Below the pieces are notes generated by a model. It saw nothing but the letters and a program-made list of their open reading frames with translations, was not told the DNA's origin and made no database searches. Shown here in pieces: positions 33,639 through 41,579 of a stretch of 64,000 bases of DNA. The stretch's first letter is position 1, and each line of letters opens with the position of its first letter. The stretch lies in assembly GCA_904419295.1 (NCBI GenBank), contig CAJFRA010000001.1, forward strand, positions 1 to 64,000. Direction: 5' to 3'. Source of the stretch: Candidatus Pseudobutyricicoccus lothianensis (GTDB lineage: Bacteria > Bacillota > Clostridia > Oscillospirales > Butyricicoccaceae). The position numbers were made by a program, and so were the translations under genes.

Positions 33639-34286
33639 ATGCAAAACAGATGGAAACGTGCTTGCGCGGCCGGTGCGGCCGCATGCTTGGTATGTGCCGC
33701 CGGATGGCCAGCCAGCGCCGCCGGCCTCACCTGGGAGGAGCGGATGACCGCCCTGGTCGGCCATGTGGCAGACGCTTTGCAGGAATGCACTCTGCCAGGG
33801 GAGGCAGAGATGCCACAAGTGGCAGAATCGCCGCTGCCCCAAGGGCCGGCAGAAGAGCCTGCAACCCAGGCGGCAGCCCAGCCAGAGCCTGCCCCCCAAC
33901 CCAAGATCTATGCCAGCCCCCAGGAGATCTCCATGATCGAACATGTGGTGGAACGGGAAGTCCATGGCGCCAGCTACTCCCACAAGATCGCCGTAGCCAA
34001 TGTGATCGTCAACCGGGTACTGGACCCCCGATTCCCCGACAATGTGGCCGATGTGCTCCATGCACCGGGGCAGTTCCCGGTCTCCATCAAAAATTATTAC
34101 AGCCCCAAGTGGACGCCGGATGACGAGACCATCAACGCAGTGTATGCCGCCATCTATCAGCCGGATACCACCCATGGCGCCTTGTATTTTTACGCGCCCC
34201 AATACACCAAACAAAAAACAGCCAGCTGGTTTGAAAACAAGCTGCAATACTGCTTTGAAATGGAGGGCCATCGGTTTTTCTGCTGA
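33639..34286 (+). CDS. SleB-like cell wall hydrolase (Hydrolase_2)
   Basis: A 215-aa secreted protein with a signal peptide (about residues 1-28), a Pro/Ala/Gln-rich linker (about 55-88) and a C-terminal SleB/CwlJ-type Hydrolase_2 domain (about 95-215). The domain has the catalytic-region motif EREVHGASYSHKIAVANVIVNR and later GQFPVS and ALYFY. The family includes spore-cortex lytic transglycosylases, but many members in non-sporulating Clostridia act on vegetative wall. ATG at 33639 after CAAGGAGG. A TATACT -10-like element lies at 33531-33536. Confidence 0.88.
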   Translation: MQNRWKRACAAGAAACLVCAAGWPASAAGLTWEERMTALVGHVADALQECTLPGEAEMPQVAESPLPQGPAEEPATQAAAQPEPAPQPKIYASPQEISMIEHVVEREVHGASYSHKIAVANVIVNRVLDPRFPDNVADVLHAPGQFPVSIKNYYSPKWTPDDETINAVYAAIYQPDTTHGALYFYAPQYTKQKTASWFENKLQYCFEMEGHRFFC

Positions 34287-34294
34287 CCTTTCAC

Positions 34295-34332
34295 AAAAAA
34301 GCAGCTCACCTGTAAAGGCGAGCTGCTTTTTT
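34295..34332 (+). terminator. Intrinsic terminator
   Basis: Stem AAAAAAGCAGCTC/GAGCTGCTTTTTT with a 12-nt loop. Confidence 0.9.
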
Positions 34333-34417
34333 GCATCGTATCACAGCCCGGCGCGGCCGCAGAAAGAGGCAGTTTATCATATTATACGGATTTATGATAT
34401 ATCATCTGCTGGAACCG

Positions 34418-34447
34418 TTGCATTCCGGGGTGGCTCCATGTTACAAT
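34418..34447 (+). promoter_or_regulatory. brnQ promoter
   Basis: -35 TTGCAT, 18-nt spacer, -10 TACAAT with TGT extension. A 12-bp palindrome ATGATATATCAT lies just upstream at 34394-34405. Confidence 0.7.
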
Positions 34448-34453
34448 CCCTTT

Positions 34454-34602
34454 TGGGGTGTGCGGGCAAAGATTGGCTATTTTGCACAATGAATACAGTG
34501 CAAATTGTATCTGTTGCTCAAAGTACTTGTTTGCCGCTACATACCCACTTTGAGAGGGAAACTCCGGACGAAAAGGGACGGAGCAGATGGAGGTAGTGCG
34601 AG
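34454..34602 (+). promoter_or_regulatory. Structured 5' leader of brnQ
   Basis: The leader of about 150 nt has three successive inverted repeats: TTTGCAC/GTGCAAA (34481-34504), CTCAAAGT/ACTTTGAG (34517-34554) and CTCCG/CGGAG near 34562-34583. It ends in a GGAGGT ribosome binding site. No T-box motif and no T-tract terminator are present. It may be an uncharacterised regulatory RNA or operator array; this is inference from the repeats only. Confidence 0.4.
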
Positions 34603-35901
34603 ATGAAGAAAAAACAGACAATGGACGTTCTGGTCATAGGCTTTGCCCTGTTTTCCATGTTCTTTGGGGCGGGGAACTTGATCTTCCCGCCCAAACTGGG
34701 GCTGCAGACCGGCCAGGATTGGGCCATTGGTTTTACCAGTTTCACCATTGCCGATGCCGGCCTGGCATTGGTGGCCATATTGGCTACCATCCGCGGCACC
34801 GGCGAGTTAGACGGCATCACGCGGCGGGTGGGGCGGCTGCCCTCCATGCTGCTGGGCATCAGTGTGTTCCTGTGCGTCGGCCCGCTGATGGCCATTCCCC
34901 GCACGGCAGCCAGCACCTTTGAGCTGGGAGTGGGGCCGGTGTTCCGCACCGATGCCCGGGTCCTGTTTGCCGTTGCCTTTTTCCTGCTGGTGTTCGTGCT
35001 GTCTGTGCGACCCTCTAAGGTCATCGACATCATCGGCAAATTTTTGACGCCTGCCCTGTATGTATCGCTGCTGGTGCTGATCGTCCAAGGGCTGATCCAC
35101 CCGGTGGGGCAAGTGGCAGACTTGGGGGATACCGGCGCTTTTGCCACCGGTATCGCCGCCGGCTACCAGACAATGGATGTCTTTGCCGCCGTTATTTTTA
35201 CAGTACTGGTCACGCAGACCCTGCGGGAACGGCAGTATGAAGGCAAAGAGCGGATGTCCATTGTGATCCGCTCCGGCTTGGTGGCTGCCATCGGCCTGAC
35301 CATCGTCTATGGCGGCCTGGCTTATCTGGGCGCCACCGCTTCTTCCCAATACAGCGCCACGGTGGGGCAATCGGAGCTGCTGCTGGGGATCGTGCAGCAG
35401 ATCATGGGCAGGCCGGGCATTTGCCTGCTGGGCATCGTGGCGGCGCTGGCCTGCCTGACGACAGCCATCGGCCTTACCTCGGCTGCCGCCTCCTATTTTT
35501 CCGATTTGACCAAAAACAAAGTGAGCTACAAGGCGTTTGTCATCCTCATTTGCGTGTTCAGCGCCGTGGTCTCCAACTTTGGCATCAAAACCATAGTGGC
35601 TTTTTCATCGCCCATTTTGACCGTGGTGTACCCGGCCATGCTGACGCTGATCGCCTTGAGCTTTTTTGACGGCAAGATCAAAAACGACTGGGTCTTTCAG
35701 CTGTCCACCGGTGCGGCACTGCTGGTCAGTTTGTGCACCGTGCTGAGCGAATATATAGGCGGCCTGTCGTTCATCCACCGGCTGCCTTTGAGCAGCCTGG
35801 GCCTGGGGTGGATCTTGCCCGCCATAGTCTGCGGCGCCATCGGCTTCTTCCTGCCCTGCAAAAAGCGGACGGAAAACATGGAACACGCCGGGCAGCGGTA
35901 A
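34603..35901 (+). CDS. brnQ: Branched-chain amino acid transporter BrnQ
   Basis: A 432-aa LIVCS-family secondary transporter with about 12 TM helices that imports Leu, Ile and Val, typically with sodium. The N-terminal FALFSMFFGAGNLIFPPKLG and VGPLMAIPRTAASTFE are family signatures, as is YQTMDVFAA. The ATG at 34603 has GGAGGT about 8 nt upstream. Expression is from its own promoter with a structured leader. It ends about 10 nt before the promoter of the MATE gene. Confidence 0.95.
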   Translation: MKKKQTMDVLVIGFALFSMFFGAGNLIFPPKLGLQTGQDWAIGFTSFTIADAGLALVAILATIRGTGELDGITRRVGRLPSMLLGISVFLCVGPLMAIPRTAASTFELGVGPVFRTDARVLFAVAFFLLVFVLSVRPSKVIDIIGKFLTPALYVSLLVLIVQGLIHPVGQVADLGDTGAFATGIAAGYQTMDVFAAVIFTVLVTQTLRERQYEGKERMSIVIRSGLVAAIGLTIVYGGLAYLGATASSQYSATVGQSELLLGIVQQIMGRPGICLLGIVAALACLTTAIGLTSAAASYFSDLTKNKVSYKAFVILICVFSAVVSNFGIKTIVAFSSPILTVVYPAMLTLIALSFFDGKIKNDWVFQLSTGAALLVSLCTVLSEYIGGLSFIHRLPLSSLGLGWILPAIVCGAIGFFLPCKKRTENMEHAGQR

Positions 35902-35907
35902 AGGAGC

Positions 35908-35937
35908 TTTACAGAAACGTGATTGCCGTGGTATGAT
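35908..35937 (+). promoter_or_regulatory. Promoter for the MATE gene leader
   Basis: -35 TTTACA, 18-nt spacer, -10 TATGAT with a TGG extension. The expected start of the transcript is about 35944. Confidence 0.75.
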
Positions 35938-35975
35938 GGTACAGAAAGAAGCGTCATCGGAGGGGATACGCCTGT

Positions 35976-36080
35976 ATGCCGGATAAGATGGCCTGCCTGT
36001 GCGGGTTGTCTTATCCGGTTTTTTGGTGGACCAGCCGGACGGTGGAGAGGAGGAGCCGGGCTCAGCCCGGAAAAGAGAGG
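35976..36080 (+). other. Leader reading frame upstream of the MATE gene
   Basis: A frame starting MPDKMACLCG with GGAGGGG 10 nt before its ATG. Its codons form the 5' arm of the terminator hairpin, and it is open straight into the frame of MQEQNRLTEG at 36081. This is the layout of ribosome-mediated attenuation: a ribosome on the leader would prevent the terminator from folding. Confidence 0.45.
35979..36024 (+). terminator. Attenuator hairpin in the MATE leader
   Basis: Perfect 10-bp stem CCGGATAAGA/TCTTATCCGG with a 20-nt loop and T6. It lies about 35 nt downstream of the transcription start and before the coding sequence, so it must be read through for expression. Confidence 0.75.
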
Positions 36081-37423
36081 ATGCAGGAACAGAACCGATT
36101 GACAGAAGGCATATCTACAAAGCGCTGCTGGCTTTTGGGCTGCCTTATCTCATTGCGAATTTCATCCAAGCCCTATATGGGGCGGTAGACCTGGCGGTGG
36201 TGGGCTGGTTCAACAACGCGGAAACGGTGGCGGGCGTTTCCGTGGGGACCCAAGTCACACAGATGCTCAACAGCTTGATCTCGGGCCTGACGTTGGGCGG
36301 CACCATTTTGATCGCCCAATATGTGGGCGCCCGCCGGCAAGAGGACACCCGCCAGACCATTGGCACCATGCTGTCGTTGTTTGCGCTGGCGGCAGTGGGC
36401 TTTATGCTGGCGATGTTTGCACTGACCCCTGCTATTTTGCAGCTGGTCAACACACCGGCAGAATCCATGGAGCAGGCCAAGCAATACGTTTACATCTGCT
36501 CAGGGGGAATTTTGTTTATCTTTGGCTACAACGCCATCAGCGCCATCCTGCGCGGCTTGGGAGACAGCAAGCGGCCCGTTTTGTTCATTGGCATTGCCTG
36601 CGTGACCAATATCGTGCTGGACGTGCTGTTGGTGGGAGGACTGGGCTGGGGCGCTGCCGGCGCAGCAGTCGCCACGGTGTTTTCCCAAGGCGTCAGCCTG
36701 GTGCTGGCAGTGATACTGCTGCGCCGGCGGGAAGATTTTGTGTTTGACTTCAGCCAGGAAAGCATCCGCATTCACGGCGACAAAGTCCGCAGCATTCTAC
36801 GCCTGGGGCTGCCGGTCTCCCTGCAAGAGACGATCTTGTCCTTTTCGTTTTTGGCCATTACGGCCATTGTCAATTCCATGGGGTATATCGCCGCGGCAGC
36901 TACCGGGATCTGCGGCAAATTCGACTCTTTTGCCATGCTGCCGGCTTCGGCCTTTTCCGGTGCGCTGAGCGCCTTTACCGGCCAGAATATGGGGGCGGGC
37001 CGGCCAGACCGGGCTATAAAAGCCCTGCGGACGGCCATCGTGCTGGCACTGTTGTGCTCCCTGTTCTTTTTTGCCTGGGCGCAGCTGTGGCCTGCATCCA
37101 TTCTGCACATCTTCAAAGCATCGGATGAAGTGACACTGGCAGGGACCCAGTATATCCGAACCTTTAGCTTTGATTTTATGTTGGTGGCTTTTGGCTTCTG
37201 TTTCAACGGCTTTTTCAACGGATGTGGCCGCACACTGTTCGTCATGGTGGTGGGCAGCGCCGCTTCGGTGGGCATCCGGCTGCCTTTGGCCTGGTTCCTC
37301 AGCCGTGCAGTGCCGGGCAATCTGACGGTCATCGGTATGGCGGCACCAGTGGCTACGCTGGTCTCTGTGGTGATATCGCTGCTTTATCTGCGGCGCGGCA
37401 AATGGCGTGAGCTCAAACTATAA
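36081..37423 (+). pseudogene. MATE family multidrug efflux protein, one-base frame break near the N-terminus
   Basis: The long frame encodes a 12-TM MATE transporter: GLPYLIANFIQALYGAVDLAVVGWF, SGLTLGGTILIAQYVGAR, then SAFSGALSAFTGQNMGAGRPDRA and a complete C-terminus. That frame has no credible start: no ATG, and no ribosome binding site by the GTG at 35999. The neighbouring frame has an ATG at 36081 and reads MQEQNRLTEG, the usual start of Firmicute MATE proteins. Restoring one C at 36110/36111 would give LTEGHIYKALLAFGLPY, a canonical junction. So either the gene carries a one-base deletion, the assembly has an error, or a -1 frameshift is used. Confidence 0.75.
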
Positions 37424-37441
37424 GAGCACTATGGAGGCACA

Positions 37442-37470
37442 TTGCTTTTTACGGCCCCATGCGCTATAAT
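37442..37470 (+). promoter_or_regulatory. Promoter for the SLH-like protein
   Basis: -35 TTGCTT, 17-nt spacer and consensus -10 TATAAT. A second TATAAT follows at 37481-37486. The leader to the start at 37623 is about 145 nt. Confidence 0.82.
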
Positions 37471-37622
37471 GACCCTATTCTATAATGCACAGCGGCAACC
37501 AATGGATAAAGCTTCGCCGCTGCAGCAGGATCTGTAGGAAAGGCCCGTAGAAAAGCGGCCTTGGATCGTGATACACAAGAAGCCCATGGGTAGGGCTTGG
37601 CAAAGAACGAGAGGTGGACCCA

Positions 37623-38765
37623 TTGCGCAAGATTGTTCGCGCCGCACTGGCGTGCGGCCTGGCGCTGGTTTGCTCGGCGGCGGCTCTGGCTGCCGGCGGC
37701 ACGGCAGAGGACCCATTGATTACATTGTCGAAGCTGCGCAGCAGCTACTTGGATACCATTCAAGAGGCCGCCCGGCAAAAGGCGGCGGCTTTGCAGAGCC
37801 AGGCGGAACAAACCATGCAAGAAGAGACAGAGCGGGCAAAAGGCGCTCTCCAGGCCAAAGCCATCGGCATTGATCTGGATCAGGTCGCCAGCCAAGTCCG
37901 GCAGCAGGTGGGCGGCACGCAGATGGTGACCCTGGAAAAGGGCGATCAGGTGACCGGGCCCTTGGGAGCTGGCTTTGTCCTGCGGGAGGGTTCGGCCAAG
38001 ATCGTGGGCACCGAGCTGATCAACATTACGGCCGGGGGGACCCGGCCGGCCGGCAATGCCATTGCTCAAAATATCTATTACCTGATCCCCCAGCAGGATG
38101 GCAGCGGCATCGAGATCACTTCGGATACGGCTGTCGTACAGCTGCGGGACGGAGCTGCCTCGTCGGCTGCCGCACCGGCTTACCAGCCCCAATACCAACT
38201 GTATGCCGACGGACTCAAGGCCATGGGCTTGTTCCGGGGCTCCGACCTGGGCTATGAGCTGGAACGGCAGCCCACCCGGCTGGAAACGCTGATCATGCTC
38301 ATCCGCCTGTTGGGTGAGGAAGAAGAAGCGCTGGCATATACTGGAAGCCATCCCTTTACGGATGTGACAGGCTGGGAAGACGCCAACAAATACATTGCAT
38401 ATGCCGTATCAAAGGGGTACACCAACGGGGTATCGGCCACGGAATTTGCGCCCCAAAGCCCGGCCAATGCCGCCACCATGTACACCTATGTGCTGCGGGC
38501 GCTGGGCTACAGCGACCAAGAGGGAGACTTTGTGTGGAACAGCACAGACCGTACGCTGGCAGTGGAGATCGGCCTGCTGAGCCAAAGCCAGATGGAGCAG
38601 ATCCAGCAGGGGATCTTCCGGCGGGACCAGGCAGTGTTTTTGTGTTGGCAGGCCCTTTCGGTGCATATGAAAGGGACCCAGACAGATCTTGCCACCAAGC
38701 TGATCGGCGAAGGTGCCGTCACCTGGCAGCAATATGAGGAGGCCAAACAGATCGTCGGCAGCTGA
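37623..38765 (+). CDS. Secreted protein with SLH-like domain
   Basis: A 380-aa exported protein. The signal peptide spans about residues 1-26 (ALACGLALVCSAAALA). A coiled-coil-like Gln/Ala/Glu-rich helix follows (about 35-90), then a beta-rich region including the GDQVTGPLGAGFVLREGSAKIVG stretch. The C-terminal half resembles S-layer homology domains (SHPFTDVTGWEDANKYIAYAVSKGYTNGVSATEFAPQSPANAA, split here as it is long: SHPFTDVTGWEDAN and AVSKGYTNGV). Such proteins attach to secondary wall polymers. The start is the TTG at 37623, 5 nt after AGGTGG; the in-frame GTG at 37614 lies in the binding site. Confidence 0.8.
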   Translation: MRKIVRAALACGLALVCSAAALAAGGTAEDPLITLSKLRSSYLDTIQEAARQKAAALQSQAEQTMQEETERAKGALQAKAIGIDLDQVASQVRQQVGGTQMVTLEKGDQVTGPLGAGFVLREGSAKIVGTELINITAGGTRPAGNAIAQNIYYLIPQQDGSGIEITSDTAVVQLRDGAASSAAAPAYQPQYQLYADGLKAMGLFRGSDLGYELERQPTRLETLIMLIRLLGEEEEALAYTGSHPFTDVTGWEDANKYIAYAVSKGYTNGVSATEFAPQSPANAATMYTYVLRALGYSDQEGDFVWNSTDRTLAVEIGLLSQSQMEQIQQGIFRRDQAVFLCWQALSVHMKGTQTDLATKLIGEGAVTWQQYEEAKQIVGS

Positions 38766-38860
38766 AAGGGGATCCCACGGGGAAACATACAAAAGCCGTT
38801 TGGATGGGTGCCCGATCAAAAAGAAGCATCCAGGAACTTTTCAATGGAAAAAAAGAAAAT

Positions 38861-38896
38861 AAGAGAGGCGATCTGTAGAGTGATCGCCTCTCTTTT
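38861..38896 (+). terminator. Intrinsic terminator after the SLH-like gene
   Basis: 13-bp stem AAGAGAGGCGATC and its complement with an 8-nt loop, ending in TTTT. Confidence 0.8.
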
Positions 38897-39088
38897 GCAT
38901 TGAACGGTGAACTGGCGGGACCAAGATGCGCTCCGCAGGAGTGCCCTTTGGCGGCAGACGTTGCAAAGCAGCCTGCTGCGCCCCTGTCTGCCAGCTGTGC
39001 TGACGGTCTACGGGCGCAGGCCACCGGTGCTTTTCGGTTTTGCAAGCTTTTGTATACAATGGATGGTACTGGGAGATCGATGGCCGGA
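38897..39088. other. Intergenic spacer, nothing recognised
   Basis: The space between the SLH-like gene terminator and the convergent DUF6442 gene. The open frames here lack ribosome binding sites and look like chance frames. A TATACAAT motif at about 39052 has no well-placed -35. Confidence 0.5.
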
Positions 39089-39406
39089 TCATTGGAAGAG
39101 CGTATATTGCAGCAGATAGCAGACCAGGAACAACAGCCCGGCCAGCAGCCCCAGTACAGCGGTCACCAGCAGGCCTTTTTGCCGGGTGACCTGATAACGA
39201 CCATAACACTCAAAACCTAGATAGCTCCAATACAGGGCAAAAATAGCATAATTGGTGATGCCCTTCCAGTAGTTGAAGGCACAGAGCACTAGGAACATGA
39301 CGCTCAGAGCGCGGACGCCGGCGCTCCGCCCCCGGTTCATGGCATACTCTATGCCTTCATCGGCCTTTTCTTGGCGGCTGCGGGCTAAGATCTCCTCTTT
39401 TTTCAT
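39089..39406 (-). CDS. DUF6442 family membrane protein
   Basis: A 105-aa protein starting MKKEEILARSRQEKADEGIEY, the conserved N-terminus of the DUF6442 family, followed by three hydrophobic helices (about residues 33-48, 54-68, 80-102). Members in Firmicutes are often encoded beside an Xre-type regulator; none is adjacent here, although two Xre genes lie elsewhere in the window. GAGGTG precedes the ATG at 39406. The frame is open much further upstream but has no ribosome binding site there. The function is unknown. Confidence 0.8.
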   Translation of the reverse strand: MKKEEILARSRQEKADEGIEYAMNRGRSAGVRALSVMFLVLCAFNYWKGITNYAIFALYWSYLGFECYGRYQVTRQKGLLVTAVLGLLAGLLFLVCYLLQYTLFQ

Positions 39407-39434
39407 ATGCGGCACCTCAGCTTCTGATTTGACA

Positions 39435-39481
39435 AGTTTACTTGGTATCATCAATATAGCATTGCATAGTTTACTTGTCAA
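39435..39481 (-). promoter_or_regulatory. Promoter with paired operator-like repeats for the DUF6442 gene
   Basis: On the minus strand a consensus -35 TTGACA (39481-39476), 17-nt spacer and -10 TATATT (39458-39453). The 10-mer AGTTTACTTG occurs twice, at 39435-39444 and 39468-39477. The copies are 33 nt apart (about three helical turns); one overlaps the -35 and the other lies just downstream of the -10, as expected for a repressor site. Confidence 0.7.
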
Positions 39482-39521
39482 TAGATATTGCAAAGTTTTC
39501 TGCGCATCCCCAGGGCGGCAA

Positions 39522-39550
39522 TTGCTTTGCAGTGGGATTTCTGGTATCAT
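39522..39550 (+). promoter_or_regulatory. PPK2 promoter
   Basis: -35 TTGCTT, 17-nt spacer, -10 TATCAT with a TGG extension. Confidence 0.75.
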
Positions 39551-39660
39551 CATAAATAAAGAAGGGAACAATGGGCAGAGAGCCAGCGCAGGCCCGCTGT
39601 TTGCAAGAGAGGGTTTGCCGAAGGGTAAATCATGCGCCGGCAGAACAAAAGGAGGAGCCA

Positions 39661-40521
39661 ATGGGAATCAAAGAGTTTCGATACGACGGCAGCCAGGCAT
39701 TGGAACTGAACAAAACGCCTACGTCCCTGCAAGGGCTGGACCGGGACAAGATCCAGGAAAAGACCCTGCGCAATATGGAAGCCATTGGCCAGTGGCAGGA
39801 CAAATTGTATGCCGACGGCCGGGAAGGCATTGTGATCTTGCTGCAGGCCATGGATGCCGCAGGCAAAGACAGCGCCATCAAACATGTGATGGGATGCGTC
39901 AACCCCCAAGGCTTGACGGTACACAGCTTCAAACAGCCCAGCCCCCAGGAACTGGCCCACGACTATCTGTGGCGGGCCGTGCAGGCACTGCCCCCTCGGG
40001 GAGGCATGGCCATTTTCAACCGGTCCTATTATGAAGATGTGCTGGTGGTCAAAGTACACAGTCTGCACAAAGAGTATCAGATGGCGGAGCGGTGTTTGAA
40101 CGACAAAGATTTCTTTGAAAAAAGGTACAAGCAGATCCGCCACTTTGAAGAATATTTGTATGAGAACAGCTACCGGCTGGTCAAGCTGTTCCTCCATGTA
40201 TCCAAAGAAGAGCAAAAGAAGCGGTTTTTGGAACGCATCGAGGTGCCGGAGAAAAATTGGAAATTCTCCGAGGCGGATGTGGCAGAGCGGGCCCATTGGG
40301 AAGACTACATGGCTGCCTACGAAGCTGCCATCAACGCCACAGCCACAGAGCACAGCCCCTGGTATGTGCTGCCGGCCGACCGCAAATGGCAGACCAGATG
40401 GCTCATCTCCCAGGCGGTGCGCCGCACGCTGGAAGAGGCAGACCCCCGATACCCGGAGGTGCCGGAGGACAAAGGTCTGGAACTGCAGCGCTGCCGCGGC
40501 AAGCTGCTGGCAGAAGAATAG
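39661..40521 (+). CDS. Polyphosphate kinase 2 family phosphotransferase
   Basis: A 286-aa PPK2-family enzyme that moves phosphate between polyphosphate and nucleotides. Walker A is LQAMDAAGKDSAIKH, the lid region contains FNRSYYEDVLV, and HFEEYLYENSYRLVKLFLHVSKEEQKKR is the conserved family core. The single-domain length suits class I or III enzymes, which phosphorylate ADP and/or AMP; the subclass cannot be decided here. AAAGGAGG lies before the ATG at 39661, and the ORF upstream extension has no ribosome binding site. Monocistronic, with its own terminator. Confidence 0.93.
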   Translation: MGIKEFRYDGSQALELNKTPTSLQGLDRDKIQEKTLRNMEAIGQWQDKLYADGREGIVILLQAMDAAGKDSAIKHVMGCVNPQGLTVHSFKQPSPQELAHDYLWRAVQALPPRGGMAIFNRSYYEDVLVVKVHSLHKEYQMAERCLNDKDFFEKRYKQIRHFEEYLYENSYRLVKLFLHVSKEEQKKRFLERIEVPEKNWKFSEADVAERAHWEDYMAAYEAAINATATEHSPWYVLPADRKWQTRWLISQAVRRTLEEADPRYPEVPEDKGLELQRCRGKLLAEE

Positions 40522-40532
40522 GCAAGAGAAAA

Positions 40533-40562
40533 GCCCGGCACGATCGTGTGCCGGGCCTTGTT
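40533..40562 (+). terminator. Hairpin terminator after PPK2
   Basis: Stem GCCCGGCAC/GTGCCGGGC with a 6-nt loop followed by CTTGTTG; the T-tract is imperfect. Confidence 0.65.
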
Positions 40563-40683
40563 GCAAGATGCCGGGGCAGCGCGCCCCGCACCGCCGATGG
40601 TAAAGCAGGAAAGGAAGGGACGGCTGCCTTTTGGCGCCGGGAGGGCCGCCGTGGGATCGAAACTAGGTCCGGGCGGCAGGCGC

Positions 40684-41433
40684 TCACACCTGGGTCGCCC
40701 CGTCCACCGAGAGCACAGCACCTGTCACATAACTGGCCAGATCGGAGGCCAAAAAGAGAAAAGCATTGGCAATGTCAGTGGGCTGTCCCACACGGCCCAG
40801 GGGGATGGTGGCCGCCAGTTTTTCCACCATTGCAGGGGGCAGGGCCGCCACCATGTCGGTGGCAATGACACCGGGCGCCACTGCATTGACACGGATACCG
40901 TCTTTGCCCAGCTCACGGGCCAGGGATTTGGTCAGGCCGTTTACCGCGAATTTAGAAGCAGGATACCCGACACCGGCCGGTTGCCCATACAAGCTGACCA
41001 TGGAACTGGTGTTCAAAATGACGCCGCTGTGCTGCTGGCACATGATGGAAGCGGCGGCTTTGGAACAGCAGAAGACCGCATTGACATTGAGGTCGATGAT
41101 CTTTTCAAAATCCGCCATGGTATAATCGTACAGCTGGGTACTCTGGCTGATGCCTGCGTTGTTGACCAGGATGTCCAGGCGGCCCCACTGCTCCACCACT
41201 TTTTCCAGAGTCTGCTGGACTGCTTGTTCGTCGGTCAGTGCGGGCCAAAAGCCCAGCAGCGGCCAATCGGGGTTTTGCTCCCGCAGTTGTGCCAGCGTTT
41301 TGTCCACCGATTCCTGCCGGGAACCCAGCAAAGCCACTTTCGCACCCTGTTCCAAAAAGACCCGGACCGTGGCCAGGCCAATACCCCGTGTACCTCCTGT
41401 GACAACAGCCACCTTATTTTGCAGCAGATGCAT
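40684..41433 (-). CDS. SDR family oxidoreductase (FabG-like)
   Basis: A 249-aa short-chain dehydrogenase/reductase. The NAD(P)-binding motif TGGTRGIG (residues 13-20), NNAG, and the catalytic Ser (NTSSMVS), Tyr (GVGYPASK) and Lys are all present. It is about as similar in layout to FabG at 53402 as other classical SDRs are, but it lies outside the fab operon and is monocistronic. The substrate is unknown; 3-oxoacyl or hydroxysteroid/sugar alcohol reduction are both possible for gut Clostridia. GAGGAGG is 8 nt before the ATG at 41433. The upstream sequence holds AAGTATACTT and related AT-rich repeats, a possible operator. Confidence 0.9.
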   Translation of the reverse strand: MHLLQNKVAVVTGGTRGIGLATVRVFLEQGAKVALLGSRQESVDKTLAQLREQNPDWPLLGFWPALTDEQAVQQTLEKVVEQWGRLDILVNNAGISQSTQLYDYTMADFEKIIDLNVNAVFCCSKAAASIMCQQHSGVILNTSSMVSLYGQPAGVGYPASKFAVNGLTKSLARELGKDGIRVNAVAPGVIATDMVAALPPAMVEKLAATIPLGRVGQPTDIANAFLFLASDLASYVTGAVLSVDGATQV

Positions 41434-41550
41434 TGCAGATCCTCCTCGTCTAAAGTATACTTTTTTAATATACTTTTATTTTTATCACATCCGGCAAAAA
41501 AATGCAATGGAAAACTGAAAAAATTCGGTGGAGACCGGTAAAAACCGCGG

Positions 41551-41579
41551 TTGTAACCGGTAGGGCACCGTGGTATAAT
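41551..41579 (+). promoter_or_regulatory. Promoter-like sequence leading into the repeat array
   Basis: -35 TTGTAA, 17-nt spacer and consensus -10 TATAAT with a TGG extension. The -10 is itself the left arm of the first repeat hairpin. The inner units keep the TATAAT but lose the -35. Confidence 0.55.

Noticed and set aside
34418..34602. T-box leader upstream of brnQ
   Set aside because: A GGGTGGCTCC at about 34428 recalls the T-box, but the TGGNACCGCG core and a terminator are missing, and it lies at the promoter.
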